This document shows positions 48,493 to 57,977 of a stretch of DNA of 64,000 nt, piece by piece; position 1 is the stretch's first letter; the number at the start of each line of letters is the position of its first letter. The stretch spans positions 16,686-80,685 of the forward strand of contig JANQKQ010000048.1 in assembly GCA_028281105.1 (NCBI GenBank), in the 5' to 3' direction. Source of the DNA: Rhizobiaceae bacterium. Its GTDB lineage: Bacteria; Pseudomonadota; Alphaproteobacteria; Rhizobiales; Rhizobiaceae. The position numbers were made by a program, and so were the translations under genes. A model generated the notes under the pieces. It was not told where the DNA came from. It worked only from the letters and a program-made list of their open reading frames with translations, and searched no databases.

Positions 48493-49170
48493 TCATCTGC
48501 GCAACGACAGCAGCAGCGAATAGGTGGTCGGCGTCCAGATGCCGGTCGAGACGCCGGCCTTGCGCAGGCCGTTGGCCACCCAGATGTTGCACGGGGTGAA
48601 GATGTCGAAGCCGCCATGGGCCTCGTAGAACAGATCACCCTGACCGTAGTTGAACCCGTCCAGAAGCTGTGGCCCCGCCGGGCCGATGGCGAAGCTGCCG
48701 TCGATGTGTTCGAGCAATCGCTCATAGCCCGCCTGCGACAGGTCGACGGCGACCGCATTGTCGCGGGTTGAGATGTCGGTGGCGGGCACGACGTGAACGA
48801 CCGAGCGATCTCCGGTGATCGCGGTCAGCGTGGGGCCGGGGCGGATGTCGCCCCAGGTCTTGGCGCTGGTGTAGAACGCCCGTGATCCCCAGCCGAACAC
48901 CAGATATTTCAGGTTCGGATGGTCGAGGGGAAAACCGTCTTCGCGCAGGAAACCATAGCGCTCGCGGGTGGTTTCATCGATGGGAATTGCGAAATCGGCG
49001 TGCAGGGCGTTGGTCAGCAGGTAGATGCGGACGGGCGCGGGCGCGCGGGCATCGCCGGCGCCGTCGATCGCGATCAGCCCGCCGATGCCGGCGGCCAGCA
49101 GATAGCTGCAGATGACCAGGCACACGGCGCCGAGCAGGCCGATGAACCAAGCGACAAGCCGACGCGTCAT
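48493..49170 (-). CDS. DUF2459 (TIGR02117) family protein
   Basis: A 225-residue protein with one N-terminal transmembrane helix (residues 8-34) and a periplasmic domain: NALHADFAIPIDE, FGWGSRAFYTSAKTWGDI, NYGQGDLFYEAHGGFDIF and TCNIWVA-type CNIWVANGLRKAG. The conserved His, Asn and Cys in these blocks resemble a papain-like permuted active site, but no activity is known. The family was first noted near urease genes; none is here. It lies between the FAD monooxygenase (convergent) and aapP. Confidence 0.9.
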   Translation of the reverse strand: MTRRLVAWFIGLLGAVCLVICSYLLAAGIGGLIAIDGAGDARAPAPVRIYLLTNALHADFAIPIDETTRERYGFLREDGFPLDHPNLKYLVFGWGSRAFYTSAKTWGDIRPGPTLTAITGDRSVVHVVPATDISTRDNAVAVDLSQAGYERLLEHIDGSFAIGPAGPQLLDGFNYGQGDLFYEAHGGFDIFTPCNIWVANGLRKAGVSTGIWTPTTYSLLLSLRR

Positions 49171-49225
49171 CGCACCAGGCTCCGTTCCGGGCGTGGTTGA
49201 GCGCCCGCGGCGCGCGATCGGGCGT

Positions 49226-50344
49226 TCAGTGCAGGATCTGGCTCAGGAACAGCTTGGTGCGCTCGTGCTGGGGATTGGTGAAGAACGCTTCCGGCTCGTT
49301 CTGCTCGACGATCTGGCCTTCGTCCATGAAGATCACCCGGTTGGCGACCTGGCGGGCAAACCCCATCTCGTGGGTGACGCACAGCATGGTCATGCCGTCC
49401 TCGGCCAACTCCACCATGGTCTCCAGCACCTCCTTGATCATCTCGGGATCGAGCGCGGAGGTGGGTTCGTCGAACAGCATGATGCGCGGGTTCATGCACA
49501 ACGAGCGCGCGATCGCCACGCGCTGCTGCTGGCCGCCGGAAAGCTGGCCGGGATATTTGAGCGCCTGTTCGGGGATCTTGACCTTGGTGAGGAAGTGCAT
49601 GGCGACTTCCTCGGCCTCCTTCTTCGGCATCTTGCGCACCCAGATCGGCGCCAGCGTGCAATTTTCCATGATGGTCAGGTGCGGAAACAGGTTGAAGTGC
49701 TGGAACACCATGCCGACCTCGCGGCGCACTTCGTCGATCTTCTTCAAATCGTTGGTCAGTTCGATGCCGTCGACGACGATCTGGCCCTGCTGATGCTCTT
49801 CGAGCCGGTTGATGCAGCGGATCATGGTCGATTTGCCGGAGCCCGACGGGCCGGCGATGACGATGCGCTCGCCCTGCATCACCTTGAGATTGATGTCCTT
49901 GAGCACATGAAAATCGCCGTACCATTTGTGCATATCGGTGATTTCGATCGCCACTTCGGTATCGGAAATATGCATGGTCGAACGCTTGGCCGACGCCGAC
50001 GCAGCCTTGCCGTTGCCGCGTGCGCCGCCATTGGCGGCGGCCGCCACTTTGGGCACGGCCGAGGATGCCTTGGCTTTCGAACGGCCGGTTGATTTGCTCC
50101 CACCGGCCTTGCGCAGCTTCTTGGCCTGGCCGACCCAGTCGTCGCGCTCGATGCGCCCCTTGAACTTCAGGAACTGGTCCATCCATTCGACCTCGGCCTT
50201 CTTCCATTCGGCGATCTGGCCGTAGGTGTAGACGCCGACGGAGTTCAGCGTCTTTTCCAAGCCGGTACCGACGCCCGAAATCTTCTTGAGATCGTCCGGC
50301 TTGGCCGGTTTTTTCATGCCCTTCGGCTTGCCTTTGTCTGCCAT
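49226..50344 (-). CDS. aapP: General L-amino acid ABC transporter ATPase AapP with N-terminal helix-hairpin-helix domain
   Basis: The ATPase subunit of the Aap/Bra-type polar amino acid importer. Residues ~124-372 are a complete AapP: Walker [10 protein letters not shown], signature [14 protein letters not shown], Walker [14 protein letters not shown] and the switch His in [10 protein letters not shown]. Residues ~16-78 form an additional domain, starting [18 protein letters not shown] and ending [15 protein letters not shown], of the helix-hairpin-helix kind I recall from tails of alphaproteobacterial ribosomal protein L21 and NuoE. A basic Ala/Lys/Gly linker (79-123) joins them. AAGGAG lies ~10 nt before the ATG at 50344, while the internal ATG at 49975 has none, so the fusion is likely translated. 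Confidence 0.93.
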   Translation of the reverse strand: MADKGKPKGMKKPAKPDDLKKISGVGTGLEKTLNSVGVYTYGQIAEWKKAEVEWMDQFLKFKGRIERDDWVGQAKKLRKAGGSKSTGRSKAKASSAVPKVAAAANGGARGNGKAASASAKRSTMHISDTEVAIEITDMHKWYGDFHVLKDINLKVMQGERIVIAGPSGSGKSTMIRCINRLEEHQQGQIVVDGIELTNDLKKIDEVRREVGMVFQHFNLFPHLTIMENCTLAPIWVRKMPKKEAEEVAMHFLTKVKIPEQALKYPGQLSGGQQQRVAIARSLCMNPRIMLFDEPTSALDPEMIKEVLETMVELAEDGMTMLCVTHEMGFARQVANRVIFMDEGQIVEQNEPEAFFTNPQHERTKLFLSQILH

Positions 50345-50395
50345 TGAGCCTCGACTCCTTGCATTGGAAACTCGTGCCGCGGATTGGCCGGCGCG

Positions 50396-51700
50396 CTAAC
50401 GGTGGCCGGTATCGAGCTTGCGCTCCATGTAGATCGAATACCGGCTCATGCCGAAACAGAACACCGCGAACACCAGGGCTGCGAACAGATAGCCGGTATT
50501 GCCCTGCTGGTGGGTCGACCATTTCGGATCGGAGAACGACAGCTGGACCTGGCCCAGCAGGTCGAACAGGCCGACGATGGAGACCAAGGTGGTGTCCTTG
50601 AACAGGCCGATGAAGGTGTTGACGATGCCAGGGATCACCAGCTTGAGCGCCTGGGGCAGGATGATCAGCCGCATCATCTTCCAGTAATTCAGCCCTAGCG
50701 CCTGGGCGCCTTCGTACTGACCCTTGGGCAGCGCCTGCAGCCCGCCGCGGATCACCTCGGCCATATAGGCCGATGCGAAGAAGGCGACACCGACCATCGG
50801 ACGCACCAGGCTGTCGACGGTCACGCCCTTGGGCATGAACAGCGGCAGCATGACGTCGGCCATGAACAGGATGGTGATGAGCGGCACGCCGCGCCAGAAC
50901 TCGATGAAAATGATGCAGATCAGCCGGATGATCGGCATATTGGACTGACGGCCCAGCGCCAGCAGGATGCCGAACGGCAGCGAGAAGACGATGCCGGTGA
51001 CTGCGATGACCAGGGTCACCAGCAGCCCGCCCCAGCGATCGGTTTCCACTTCGGGCAGACCGAAATTGACGGAGCAGACGAACAATACGACTGCGATCGC
51101 GCCGAGTACCGCGGCCACCGACTTGATGACGGGCAATGGCTCGGACTTCGTCAGCGTCGGCACGATGAACGCGATGATCAGGGCGACGGCGGCCAGCGCG
51201 ATGCAGGTCCAGATGAACGTGGCGGAATAGACGAAGTTGCCGCCGGTCAGCAGGATCAGCGACAGCACCGGGTAGGCCGTCAGCATCGCCGCGCCCACCA
51301 GCGGGCGGCGCGGGCTGTGTTCGTAAACCAGCCAGGCGATGCCGATCGCGCCGATCAGATAGACCACATTGACCCGCCATCGCTCGTCGAACGTGTAGCG
51401 GCCATAGATGAATTCGTCCAAATAGGCGCCCACATACGCCCAGCAGGCGCCGTGAGCGTCGACGCAGGCCTCGCGGTCCTCGCCGGTCCACACCGCCTCG
51501 AAAACGGCAAAGCCTAGCAGCGTTTCCAGCGTGATGTAGGCCAGGTACAGCCCGACGATGGTCAGGATGGCGTTGGGGATCGACGAAAACAGGTTCTTGC
51601 GCAGCCAGCCGGTGACGCCGTGCTCGGAGGCCGGCGCCGGCATGTCGGGAACCATTTCTTCGCGCACGAAGGCGATGGCGTTGGGATCGTATTGGGCCAT
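50396..51700 (-). CDS. aapM: General L-amino acid ABC transporter permease AapM
   Basis: One of two inner-membrane permeases of the amino-acid importer. A 434-residue protein with about eight hydrophobic segments; the long N-terminal part with an extra loop (WTGEDREACVDAHGACW) is typical of AapM. The EAA cytoplasmic loop is ALGLNYWKMMRLIILPQALKLVIPG in two blocks, and the GITFSLPFGILLALGRQS region opens the HisM-like core. It is between aapQ (1-bp gap) and aapP (51-bp gap), and needs both. Confidence 0.96.
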   Translation of the reverse strand: MAQYDPNAIAFVREEMVPDMPAPASEHGVTGWLRKNLFSSIPNAILTIVGLYLAYITLETLLGFAVFEAVWTGEDREACVDAHGACWAYVGAYLDEFIYGRYTFDERWRVNVVYLIGAIGIAWLVYEHSPRRPLVGAAMLTAYPVLSLILLTGGNFVYSATFIWTCIALAAVALIIAFIVPTLTKSEPLPVIKSVAAVLGAIAVVLFVCSVNFGLPEVETDRWGGLLVTLVIAVTGIVFSLPFGILLALGRQSNMPIIRLICIIFIEFWRGVPLITILFMADVMLPLFMPKGVTVDSLVRPMVGVAFFASAYMAEVIRGGLQALPKGQYEGAQALGLNYWKMMRLIILPQALKLVIPGIVNTFIGLFKDTTLVSIVGLFDLLGQVQLSFSDPKWSTHQQGNTGYLFAALVFAVFCFGMSRYSIYMERKLDTGHR

Positions 51701-51701
51701 C

Positions 51702-52916
51702 TTATCTCTCCACCAGCGCGATCGCGTTATTGTACCAGTTCATGACCATCGAGGTGATCAGCGAGATGGTCAGGTACACGACCATCCAGATCGCCACGAT
51801 CTCGATCGCCTGGCCGGTCTGGTTGAGCACCGTGCCGCCGACGGCCACCAGGTCGGGATAGGCGATGGCGACGGCCAGAGACGAATTCTTGGTCAGGTTC
51901 AGGAACTGGCTGATGAGCGGGGGAATGATCACCCGCATCGCCTGGGGCACCACCACCAGACGCAGCGTCGGGTTCTGGCGCAGGCCCAGGGCGTTCGACG
52001 CCTCGGTCTGGCCCTTGTCGACCGCCATAATGCCTGCGCGCACGATCTCGCCGATGAAGGCGGCCGTATAGATCACCAGAGCCAGCAGCAGCGCCAGGAA
52101 TTCCGGAATCAGGTTGAAGCCGGTGCCCAACTCAAAGCCGCGCCGCAGGACCGGGCCGGTCTCGTTGAATACCGGATGCTCGATGGTGACCGGCATGCCC
52201 GCGATGAAATAGGCCACCAGCGGCAATCCGATCAGGATCGCCAGGCCGACCCGGAACATCGCGAATTGCTGGCCGGTCGCCGCCTGGCGCCGCCTTGCCC
52301 AGCGGCGCACGAAATAGATGACCACCAGCGCGACGATGATTGCAACTCCGATCATCCACGACCCCTGCTCGAAAATCGGCTTGGGGCCGCGCAGGCCGGC
52401 GATGTTGAGATGGAACGTGTCGAACAGGCTGATTTTCGAGCGCTTGTCCGGCACGGCGCGAAGCGCGGCGAAATACCAGAAGAAGATCTGCAGCAGCAGC
52501 GGAACGTTGCGGATCACCTCGATATAGACGGTGGCGATGCGTGCGATCAGCCAGTTCGGCGACAGCCGGGCAATGCCGACGATGAAGCCCAGTATGGTGG
52601 CGAGAACCACGCCGATGGCCGCGACCAACAGCGTGTTCAGGAAACCGATCCAAAGGGCGCGGCCGTAGCTGGCGGCCTCCGAATAGGCGGCCAGGGTCTG
52701 GATAATGCCGAACCCGGCGGTGTTGTTGAGGAAGCTCCAGCCCGAGGCGATGTTCTGCGCCTGCAGGTTGGCCCGCACGTTCATGACGACGACGAAACCA
52801 AGCCATGCGATGAACGCGATCAGGAGAAGCTGATAGGCCCAGCTGCGGACCCTGGGATCGTTGAAGAACGCCACACCGGCCCGATCGTCGATGCGACCGG
52901 CATCCTGTACTGCCAT
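51702..52916 (-). CDS. aapQ: General L-amino acid ABC transporter permease AapQ
   Basis: Second permease of the Aap system, 404 residues. The HisM-like core has RNVPLLLQIFFWYFA, the cytoplasmic EAA loop ASNALGLRQNPTLRLVVVPQA, and YPDLVAVGGTVLNQTGQAIE at the end. The large periplasmic segment between helices 3 and 4 is normal for AapQ. The ATG at 52916 is preferred to one four codons earlier because GAGGGG is close upstream. It is separated from aapJ by 260 bp with an intervening hairpin. Confidence 0.96.
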   Translation of the reverse strand: MAVQDAGRIDDRAGVAFFNDPRVRSWAYQLLLIAFIAWLGFVVVMNVRANLQAQNIASGWSFLNNTAGFGIIQTLAAYSEAASYGRALWIGFLNTLLVAAIGVVLATILGFIVGIARLSPNWLIARIATVYIEVIRNVPLLLQIFFWYFAALRAVPDKRSKISLFDTFHLNIAGLRGPKPIFEQGSWMIGVAIIVALVVIYFVRRWARRRQAATGQQFAMFRVGLAILIGLPLVAYFIAGMPVTIEHPVFNETGPVLRRGFELGTGFNLIPEFLALLLALVIYTAAFIGEIVRAGIMAVDKGQTEASNALGLRQNPTLRLVVVPQAMRVIIPPLISQFLNLTKNSSLAVAIAYPDLVAVGGTVLNQTGQAIEIVAIWMVVYLTISLITSMVMNWYNNAIALVER

Positions 52917-53136
52917 GAGTCCCCTCACCTTCTTTCCGGGTTTTTGTGATCCCGGATTAGATTGCTGCGGTTGTCAATGCCCCCGTGCGCCCGCTGTGGA
53001 TACTTCGGGCCCTCGTCCCGCCCGGTCGTTGTGTGCGAACGTTCCAGGTTCCCGGAAGTTCCTTGGTTGGCGCCGGCAACGCGCCAAGCCGACGGGCTCA
53101 CCGCCTCGACGGCCATTCTTGCTCCCGCAATGCAGT

Positions 53137-53160
53137 GAAGCCGGCCCGAGGGCCGGCTTC
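53137..53160 (-). terminator. Intercistronic hairpin after aapJ
   Basis: GAAGCCGGCCC (53137-53147) pairs perfectly with GGGCCGGCTTC (53150-53160), 16 nt past the aapJ stop. There is no T tract on either side. In binding-protein operons such stems stabilise the first message and let fewer transcripts continue into the permease genes. Confidence 0.6.
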
Positions 53161-53176
53161 GATATTCGACTTGAGG

Positions 53177-54196
53177 TTAGCGCACCGGCGGGGCGTACTG
53201 GATGCCGCCGTCGCTCCAGAGGGCGTTCACGCCGCGGGCGATCGCCAGCGGGGTGTCGGGACCAACGTTACGGTCGAACGCTTCGGCGTAGTTGCCGACG
53301 GCTTTGACCGCGTTGGCGCACCAGTCGTTGCCAAGACCGAGGGCCTCACCAAAGGCGCCTTCGGTGCCCAGCAGGCGTTTGACGGCCGGGTTATCCGAAC
53401 CCATCATCTCGCCGACATTGCCCGAGCTCACGCCAAGCTCTTCTGCGTTGATCATGCAGAAGTTGGTCCACTTGACGATGTTGAACCACTGGTCGTCGCC
53501 CTGGCGAACCACCGGACCCAGCGGCTCTTTGGAGATGATCTCCGGCAGAACCACGTGCTCGTCGGGGTTGGTCAGCTTCAGCCGCTGCGCATACAGGCCC
53601 GACTGGTCAGTGGTGAACACGTCACAACGACCGGCGTCGTAAGCGGCCACAACCTCATCGGCTTTCTCGAACGCAACGATCTCATATTCCAGCTTGTTGG
53701 AGCGGAAATAGTCGGCGACGTTGAGCTCGGTGGTCGTGCCGGTGTTGGTGCAGACCGATGCGCCCGACAGTTCCAGCGCAGATTTCACGCCGAGCGAGGA
53801 GCGAACCATGAAGCCCTGGCCGTCATAGTAGTTGACGCCCGCGAAGTTCAGACCCAGCGCGGTGTCGCGGCCGGCGGTCCAGGTGGTGTTGCGCGACAGG
53901 ATGTCGATCTCACCCGACTGCAGCGCGGTGAAGCGCTCTTTCGCCGACAGAGGCGTGAACTTGACGCCGTCAGCGTCGCCCAGTACGGCGGCGGCCACGG
54001 CCCGACACAGGTCGACGTCCAGACCGGTCCAGTTGCCCTGGTCATCGGGGTTGGAGAAGCCCGGCAGCCCCTGGCTCACGCCGCACTGAATGAAGCCTTT
54101 GGCCTTCACATCGTCAAGCGTAGCCGCAGAAGCGCCAACGGCAGAAATGCCGAGGGCAGCAGCCCCGAGAGCGGCAGTAAGGAGTTTCTTTTTCAT
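53177..54196 (-). CDS. aapJ: General L-amino acid ABC transporter substrate-binding protein AapJ
   Basis: The periplasmic receptor of the Aap importer, 339 residues with a signal peptide ending GASA/ATL. The mature protein starts LDDVKAKGFIQCGVSQGLPGFS and continues with DVDLCRAVAAAVLGDAD, DILSRNTTWTAGRD, and the C-terminal FGEALGLGNDWCANAVKAVGNYAEAFDRN in two blocks, all AapJ hallmarks. The start MKKKLLTA at 54196 is chosen over a codon two earlier. It is the first gene of aapJQMP and divergent from metC. Confidence 0.97.
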   Translation of the reverse strand: MKKKLLTAALGAAALGISAVGASAATLDDVKAKGFIQCGVSQGLPGFSNPDDQGNWTGLDVDLCRAVAAAVLGDADGVKFTPLSAKERFTALQSGEIDILSRNTTWTAGRDTALGLNFAGVNYYDGQGFMVRSSLGVKSALELSGASVCTNTGTTTELNVADYFRSNKLEYEIVAFEKADEVVAAYDAGRCDVFTTDQSGLYAQRLKLTNPDEHVVLPEIISKEPLGPVVRQGDDQWFNIVKWTNFCMINAEELGVSSGNVGEMMGSDNPAVKRLLGTEGAFGEALGLGNDWCANAVKAVGNYAEAFDRNVGPDTPLAIARGVNALWSDGGIQYAPPVR

Positions 54197-54371
54197 CAAC
54201 AACAGCCTTTTCTGTTACCCTGTTTCTTGTGGGACATCCGGCCCGCGCCCTGCTAACACAAGCGTCGCGCAACGGCCCGGACATCTGCATTCGCCACCGC
54301 TCTCCGCCTTCCCTTGACAGATTTAAGACAGTCCCCAAAGAACCACTTGCGCGGGGTCGAATATCGGCGCT

Positions 54372-54400
54372 ATCTGATTGCATTATTGCTTGCGCGTCAA
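54372..54400 (-). promoter_or_regulatory. Probable aapJ promoter
   Basis: On the minus strand TTGACG (54400-54395) is followed after 17 bp by TCAGAT (54377-54372). The leader to aapJ would be about 170 nt. The -10 is a weak match, so activation may be needed; this gap also carries the divergent metC control region. Confidence 0.35.
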
Positions 54401-54478
54401 GGGTGATCGGATTTTGACTTGTAGAATAGCTCCCGCCACAACCTTTGGTGCACTATCCGTTATCCGGCAGGGTTGAAG

Positions 54479-55654
54479 ATGGACAAAAAGGACGCGCCAG
54501 CCGATCCGGGCGTGCGCACGCGGCTGGCCCATGGCGGCCACGATCCGCGCTCGTTTCATGGCTTCGTGAACCCGCCGGTGGTGCACGCATCGACCGTGCT
54601 GTTTCCCGACTACGCGACAATGAAGTCGCGCGACCAGCAATATGTCTACGGTACGCGCGGCACTCCGACCACCGACGCTCTGGCCCACATGATCGACGAG
54701 ATGGAAGGTTCGGCGGGAACCATCCTGGTGCCGTCAGGACTGGCGGCGATCTCGGTGCCGCTGCTGGGCTTTTTAAGCGCCGGCGATCACTGTCTGGTGG
54801 TGGATGCGCTCTACAATCCGACGCGACGGTTCTGCGACAATGTACTGGCGCGGATGGGCATTGAGATCGAGTATTTCGACCCGGCCGTGGGCGACGGCTT
54901 CGCCAACCTGTTGCGTGAGAACACGAAAGTCGTATTCCTGGAGGCGCCGGGCTCCAACACGTTCGAGATGATCGACATCCCGGCCATCGCGGCAGCCTCG
55001 CACCAGACTGGCGCGGTGGTGATGATCGACAATACGTGGGCGACGCCGCTGTTCTTCCGCCCGCTGGACCACGGCGTCGACATCTCGATCCACGCCCTCA
55101 CCAAATATCCGAGCGGCCACTCCGACCTGGTGATGGGTTCGGCGTCCGCCAACGAGGCCTGCTGGGAGCGCCTGGAGGATGCGCACTTCACCATAGGCAC
55201 CTGCGCCCAGGGCGACGACTGCTACGCGGTGCTGCGCGGCATGCGTACCCTGGCCCTGCGGCTGGCCGAGCACGAACGCAACGCGCTGAAAATCGCCGCC
55301 TGGCTAAAAGTGCAGAAACAGGTGGCGCAAGTGCTGCATCCCGCCCTTCCCGACGATCCCGGCTATGCGCTTTGGAAGCGCGACTTCTCCGGCTCCAGCG
55401 GGCTGTTCTCCTTCGTGCTGAAGGACGCCGGCGAGGCGCAGGCGGCCGCTTTCCTCGACGCGCTGCAGGTGTTCGGCCTGGGCTATTCGTGGGGCGGCTA
55501 CGAGAGCCTGGCGGTTCTGGTGAACCTTGAAGACCGGGTGGTCGCCAAGGGTCCGGCCGGCGGCGCGCTCATCCGCCTGCAGATCGGGCTGGAGGACACC
55601 ACCGATCTCATCATCGATCTGGAGAGGGCGCTGAAGGCCAGCGGGGCGGGCTGA
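54479..55654 (+). CDS. metC: Cystathionine beta-lyase
   Basis: A PLP enzyme of the gamma family that splits cystathionine to homocysteine, pyruvate and ammonia. The PLP lysine is in DISIHALTKYPSGHSDLVMG. Other marks are QYVYGTRGTPTTDAL, LVPSGLAAISVPLLGFL and VMIDNTWATPLFF. The 391-residue size is normal. The ATG at 54479 is used; a TTG two codons earlier is in frame. It is divergent from aapJ, the same order as in many rhizobia. A role as alanine-forming or alliinase-like lyase is less likely. Confidence 0.95.
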   Translation: MDKKDAPADPGVRTRLAHGGHDPRSFHGFVNPPVVHASTVLFPDYATMKSRDQQYVYGTRGTPTTDALAHMIDEMEGSAGTILVPSGLAAISVPLLGFLSAGDHCLVVDALYNPTRRFCDNVLARMGIEIEYFDPAVGDGFANLLRENTKVVFLEAPGSNTFEMIDIPAIAAASHQTGAVVMIDNTWATPLFFRPLDHGVDISIHALTKYPSGHSDLVMGSASANEACWERLEDAHFTIGTCAQGDDCYAVLRGMRTLALRLAEHERNALKIAAWLKVQKQVAQVLHPALPDDPGYALWKRDFSGSSGLFSFVLKDAGEAQAAAFLDALQVFGLGYSWGGYESLAVLVNLEDRVVAKGPAGGALIRLQIGLEDTTDLIIDLERALKASGAG

Positions 55655-55689
55655 CAGGGGTTGTCAGGTGAACGACGTGCCGGTTTGAC

Positions 55690-55709
55690 AATCGCGGCGG
55701 GCCGCGATT
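55690..55709 (+). terminator. Hairpin after metC
   Basis: AATCGCGG (55690-55697) and CCGCGATT (55702-55709) form an 8-bp stem with a 4-nt loop, followed by TGCTTG. A weak terminator, 36 nt beyond the stop. Confidence 0.35.
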
Positions 55710-55751
55710 TGCTTGACCGCGATGGGGCGACCACGGTGCGGGGTTTGAGTT

Positions 55752-56435
55752 GTGAACGAGTTTAACGGCTTTGGTGCGCAGACCGTGCGGTTCCTTGAGG
55801 GGCTGGGCGCCAACAACGCCAAGACCTGGTTCGACGCGCATCGAGCCGATTATGAGGCGCATTACCTGGAGCCCGCCAAGGACTTCGTTGCCGCCCTGGC
55901 CGCGCCGCTTACGGAAATCGCACCGGGTGTGAATGCCGAACCGCGAGTCAACGGCTCCATCTTCCGCATCAATCGCGACATCCGCTTCTCCAAGGACAAG
56001 ACGCCGTACAAGGACCATCTCGATCTGTGGTTCTGGGAAGGCGAGCGCAAGGGCGCGGTCTCCGGCCTGTTCTTCCGGCTGACCAAGGACGCCCTGATCC
56101 TGGGCGCCGGCGCGCATGGGTTCGACCCCAAGCGGCTTGCTGCCTATCGCGGGCGCATCGTCGACGACAGCGCGCGTGCGGCGCTGGCCCGGATCGCCGG
56201 AGATCTGGGTCGCGACGGTCTGGAACTGTCCGGCGAACACTATAAGAAACTGCCGCGCGGCTTTGAGGCGGCCGACGATCACGCCGAGCGTTTCCTGCGC
56301 CACAACGCGCTATGGTGTTCGACCGAGACGGCGCATCCCGCCAGCCTGGGCAGCGCGCAATTCGTCGATCACTGTATCGACGGCTGGCGGCCGATGGTGG
56401 CACTACACCGCTGGCTGATCGACAATCTACAGTAA
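55752..56435 (+). CDS. DUF2461 (TIGR02453) family protein
   Basis: A 227-residue cytoplasmic protein of a widespread family without known role. Family blocks: FLEGLGANNAKTWFDAHRADYE, INRDIRFSKDKTPYKDHLDLWFW in two parts, and GAHGFDPKRLAAYR. It starts with GTG at 55752. The stop is 9 bp from the convergent MttB-family gene. Its catalytic nature, if any, is unknown. Confidence 0.92.
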   Translation: MNEFNGFGAQTVRFLEGLGANNAKTWFDAHRADYEAHYLEPAKDFVAALAAPLTEIAPGVNAEPRVNGSIFRINRDIRFSKDKTPYKDHLDLWFWEGERKGAVSGLFFRLTKDALILGAGAHGFDPKRLAAYRGRIVDDSARAALARIAGDLGRDGLELSGEHYKKLPRGFEAADDHAERFLRHNALWCSTETAHPASLGSAQFVDHCIDGWRPMVALHRWLIDNLQ

Positions 56436-56444
56436 AGCCGTGCT

Positions 56445-57977
56445 TTAGAAGTTGGTCGGCGCGCCGCCCTCGCGCTTGCGTCGTTCCACGAATTCCACCA
56501 GTTCCGCGCGCGCCCCTTCGTCCATCTTCGGCGGCTCGAATTCGCCCAGAATCTGCTTCCAAAGCCGGTTGGCGTGCTCGTACTGCTTGGGCGCACCAGC
56601 CTCGTCCCAGGTTTCGAAATTGCGGATGTCGGAAAGAAACGGCTGGTAGAACTCAGTTGAGTACCTTGACTGGGTGTGCTCGGCGCCGAAGAAGTGGCCG
56701 GTCGGGCCGACTTCGGCGATGGCGTCGACCGCCAGGTCTTCATCCGTGACGCCGATGCCGTCGTTATAGGCCATCATCTGCTGGATCAGTTCGCAGTCGA
56801 TGACGAACTTCTCATAGGACGCGGCCAGCCCGCCCTCCAGCCAGCCGGCGCCGTGATAGACCACGTTGGTGCCCGACGTCATCGCCGCCCATAGCGAGTT
56901 CATCGTTTCGGCGATCGCCTGGCCGTCGGGGAAATTGCCGGCGCAGGAGTTCTGCGCGCGCAGCGGCAGTTTGTAGAACCGCGCCATCTGGCCGGAAAGC
57001 TGCATGGCGCGCACCGCCTCGGGCGTGCCGAACGCAGGCGCGCCGGTCTTCATGTCCACGTTGGAGGTGTAGGCGCCCATCACCACCGGCGCGCCGGGCC
57101 GCACGCACTGCAATAGCGCGATCGCGGCCAGGGCCTCAGCCGTCTGCTGGGTCACCGCGCCGGCCATGGTGATCGGCGCCATCGCACCGGCCAGCGTGAA
57201 CGGGGTGACGATGACGGGCTGGTTGCGTCCGGCAAGCCGCATCGCGCCATCGAGCATCGGCCAGTCGTGCTTGAGCGGTGAGGACGAATTGATGTTGGTG
57301 TAGAAGCGGGGTTTTTCGTCGAACTCCTCATCACTGACGCCACAGGAAATCCGCACCATCTCGATGGCGTCCTCCACCAGTACGGTGCCAAGCGAATAGG
57401 TGTGGATCACCTTGTCGGTCAGCGTCAGCTTGTCGTAGAGCGCGTCGAGATGACGGGTAGAGAAGTGCAGATCGACCGGCTCGACCGGATAGCCGCCGGC
57501 GAAGTGGATGCAGTTGAAATAGTGGGTGAGCTTGAGAAAGTTCTGGAAGTCCTCGCGGTTGCCCATGCGCCGGCCGCGATCGATGTCGGTGGCGTTGGGC
57601 GGGCTGGATACGTTGCCGTAGACGAAATGGCGTCCGCCGATGGTGAGCGCGCGATCGGGATTGGCCGGCGTGATGGTGAAGGTCTCGGGCGCGCTTTTGA
57701 GCTTCTCCATGACGAAGTCGCGGCCCATCTTGACGTTCTCGCCTTCGACCTTGCAGCCCTCGCGCTTGAGCACCGCGAGCGCGTCTTCGTGCAGGAACTC
57801 GATGCCGATCTCCTCGAGCACCCGCATGGCGGCGTTGTGAACGGCCTCCACCCCCTCGTGGCTGACCGGCTCGATCGGATCATCGCGATAGACGGGCAAC
57901 TGCCAGTCGCGTTGAACGAGCGCCGGCGCGGCGGTCGCCGACTTGCGGCGGGCGGACAGTCGATTGGCGCGGCGCAT
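56445..57977 (-). CDS. Trimethylamine methyltransferase (MttB) family protein, non-pyrrolysine
   Basis: A 510-residue TIM-barrel methyltransferase of the MttB superfamily. There is no in-frame amber codon, so it belongs to the branch without pyrrolysine (such as glycine-betaine or other quaternary-amine demethylases). Family blocks are MRVLEEIGIEFLHEDALAVL, AGAMAPITMAGAVTQQTAE, RAQNSCAGNFPDGQA and EVGPTGHFFGAEHT. The ATG at 57977 has GGGAG upstream; 17 further in-frame codons are unlikely. No cognate corrinoid protein or reductive activase gene is next to it, so its methyl acceptor is unclear. Confidence 0.92.
   Translation of the reverse strand: MRRANRLSARRKSATAAPALVQRDWQLPVYRDDPIEPVSHEGVEAVHNAAMRVLEEIGIEFLHEDALAVLKREGCKVEGENVKMGRDFVMEKLKSAPETFTITPANPDRALTIGGRHFVYGNVSSPPNATDIDRGRRMGNREDFQNFLKLTHYFNCIHFAGGYPVEPVDLHFSTRHLDALYDKLTLTDKVIHTYSLGTVLVEDAIEMVRISCGVSDEEFDEKPRFYTNINSSSPLKHDWPMLDGAMRLAGRNQPVIVTPFTLAGAMAPITMAGAVTQQTAEALAAIALLQCVRPGAPVVMGAYTSNVDMKTGAPAFGTPEAVRAMQLSGQMARFYKLPLRAQNSCAGNFPDGQAIAETMNSLWAAMTSGTNVVYHGAGWLEGGLAASYEKFVIDCELIQQMMAYNDGIGVTDEDLAVDAIAEVGPTGHFFGAEHTQSRYSTEFYQPFLSDIRNFETWDEAGAPKQYEHANRLWKQILGEFEPPKMDEGARAELVEFVERRKREGGAPTNF

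Noticed and set aside
49167..51491. 774-codon minus-strand frame overlapping aapP and aapM
   Set aside because: An out-of-frame reading of two well-defined transporter genes; peptide is Arg-rich and has no domain.
51558..52949. Plus-strand frame opposite aapQ
   Set aside because: His/Gln/Asp-rich antisense reading with no family; aapQ is clear on the minus strand.
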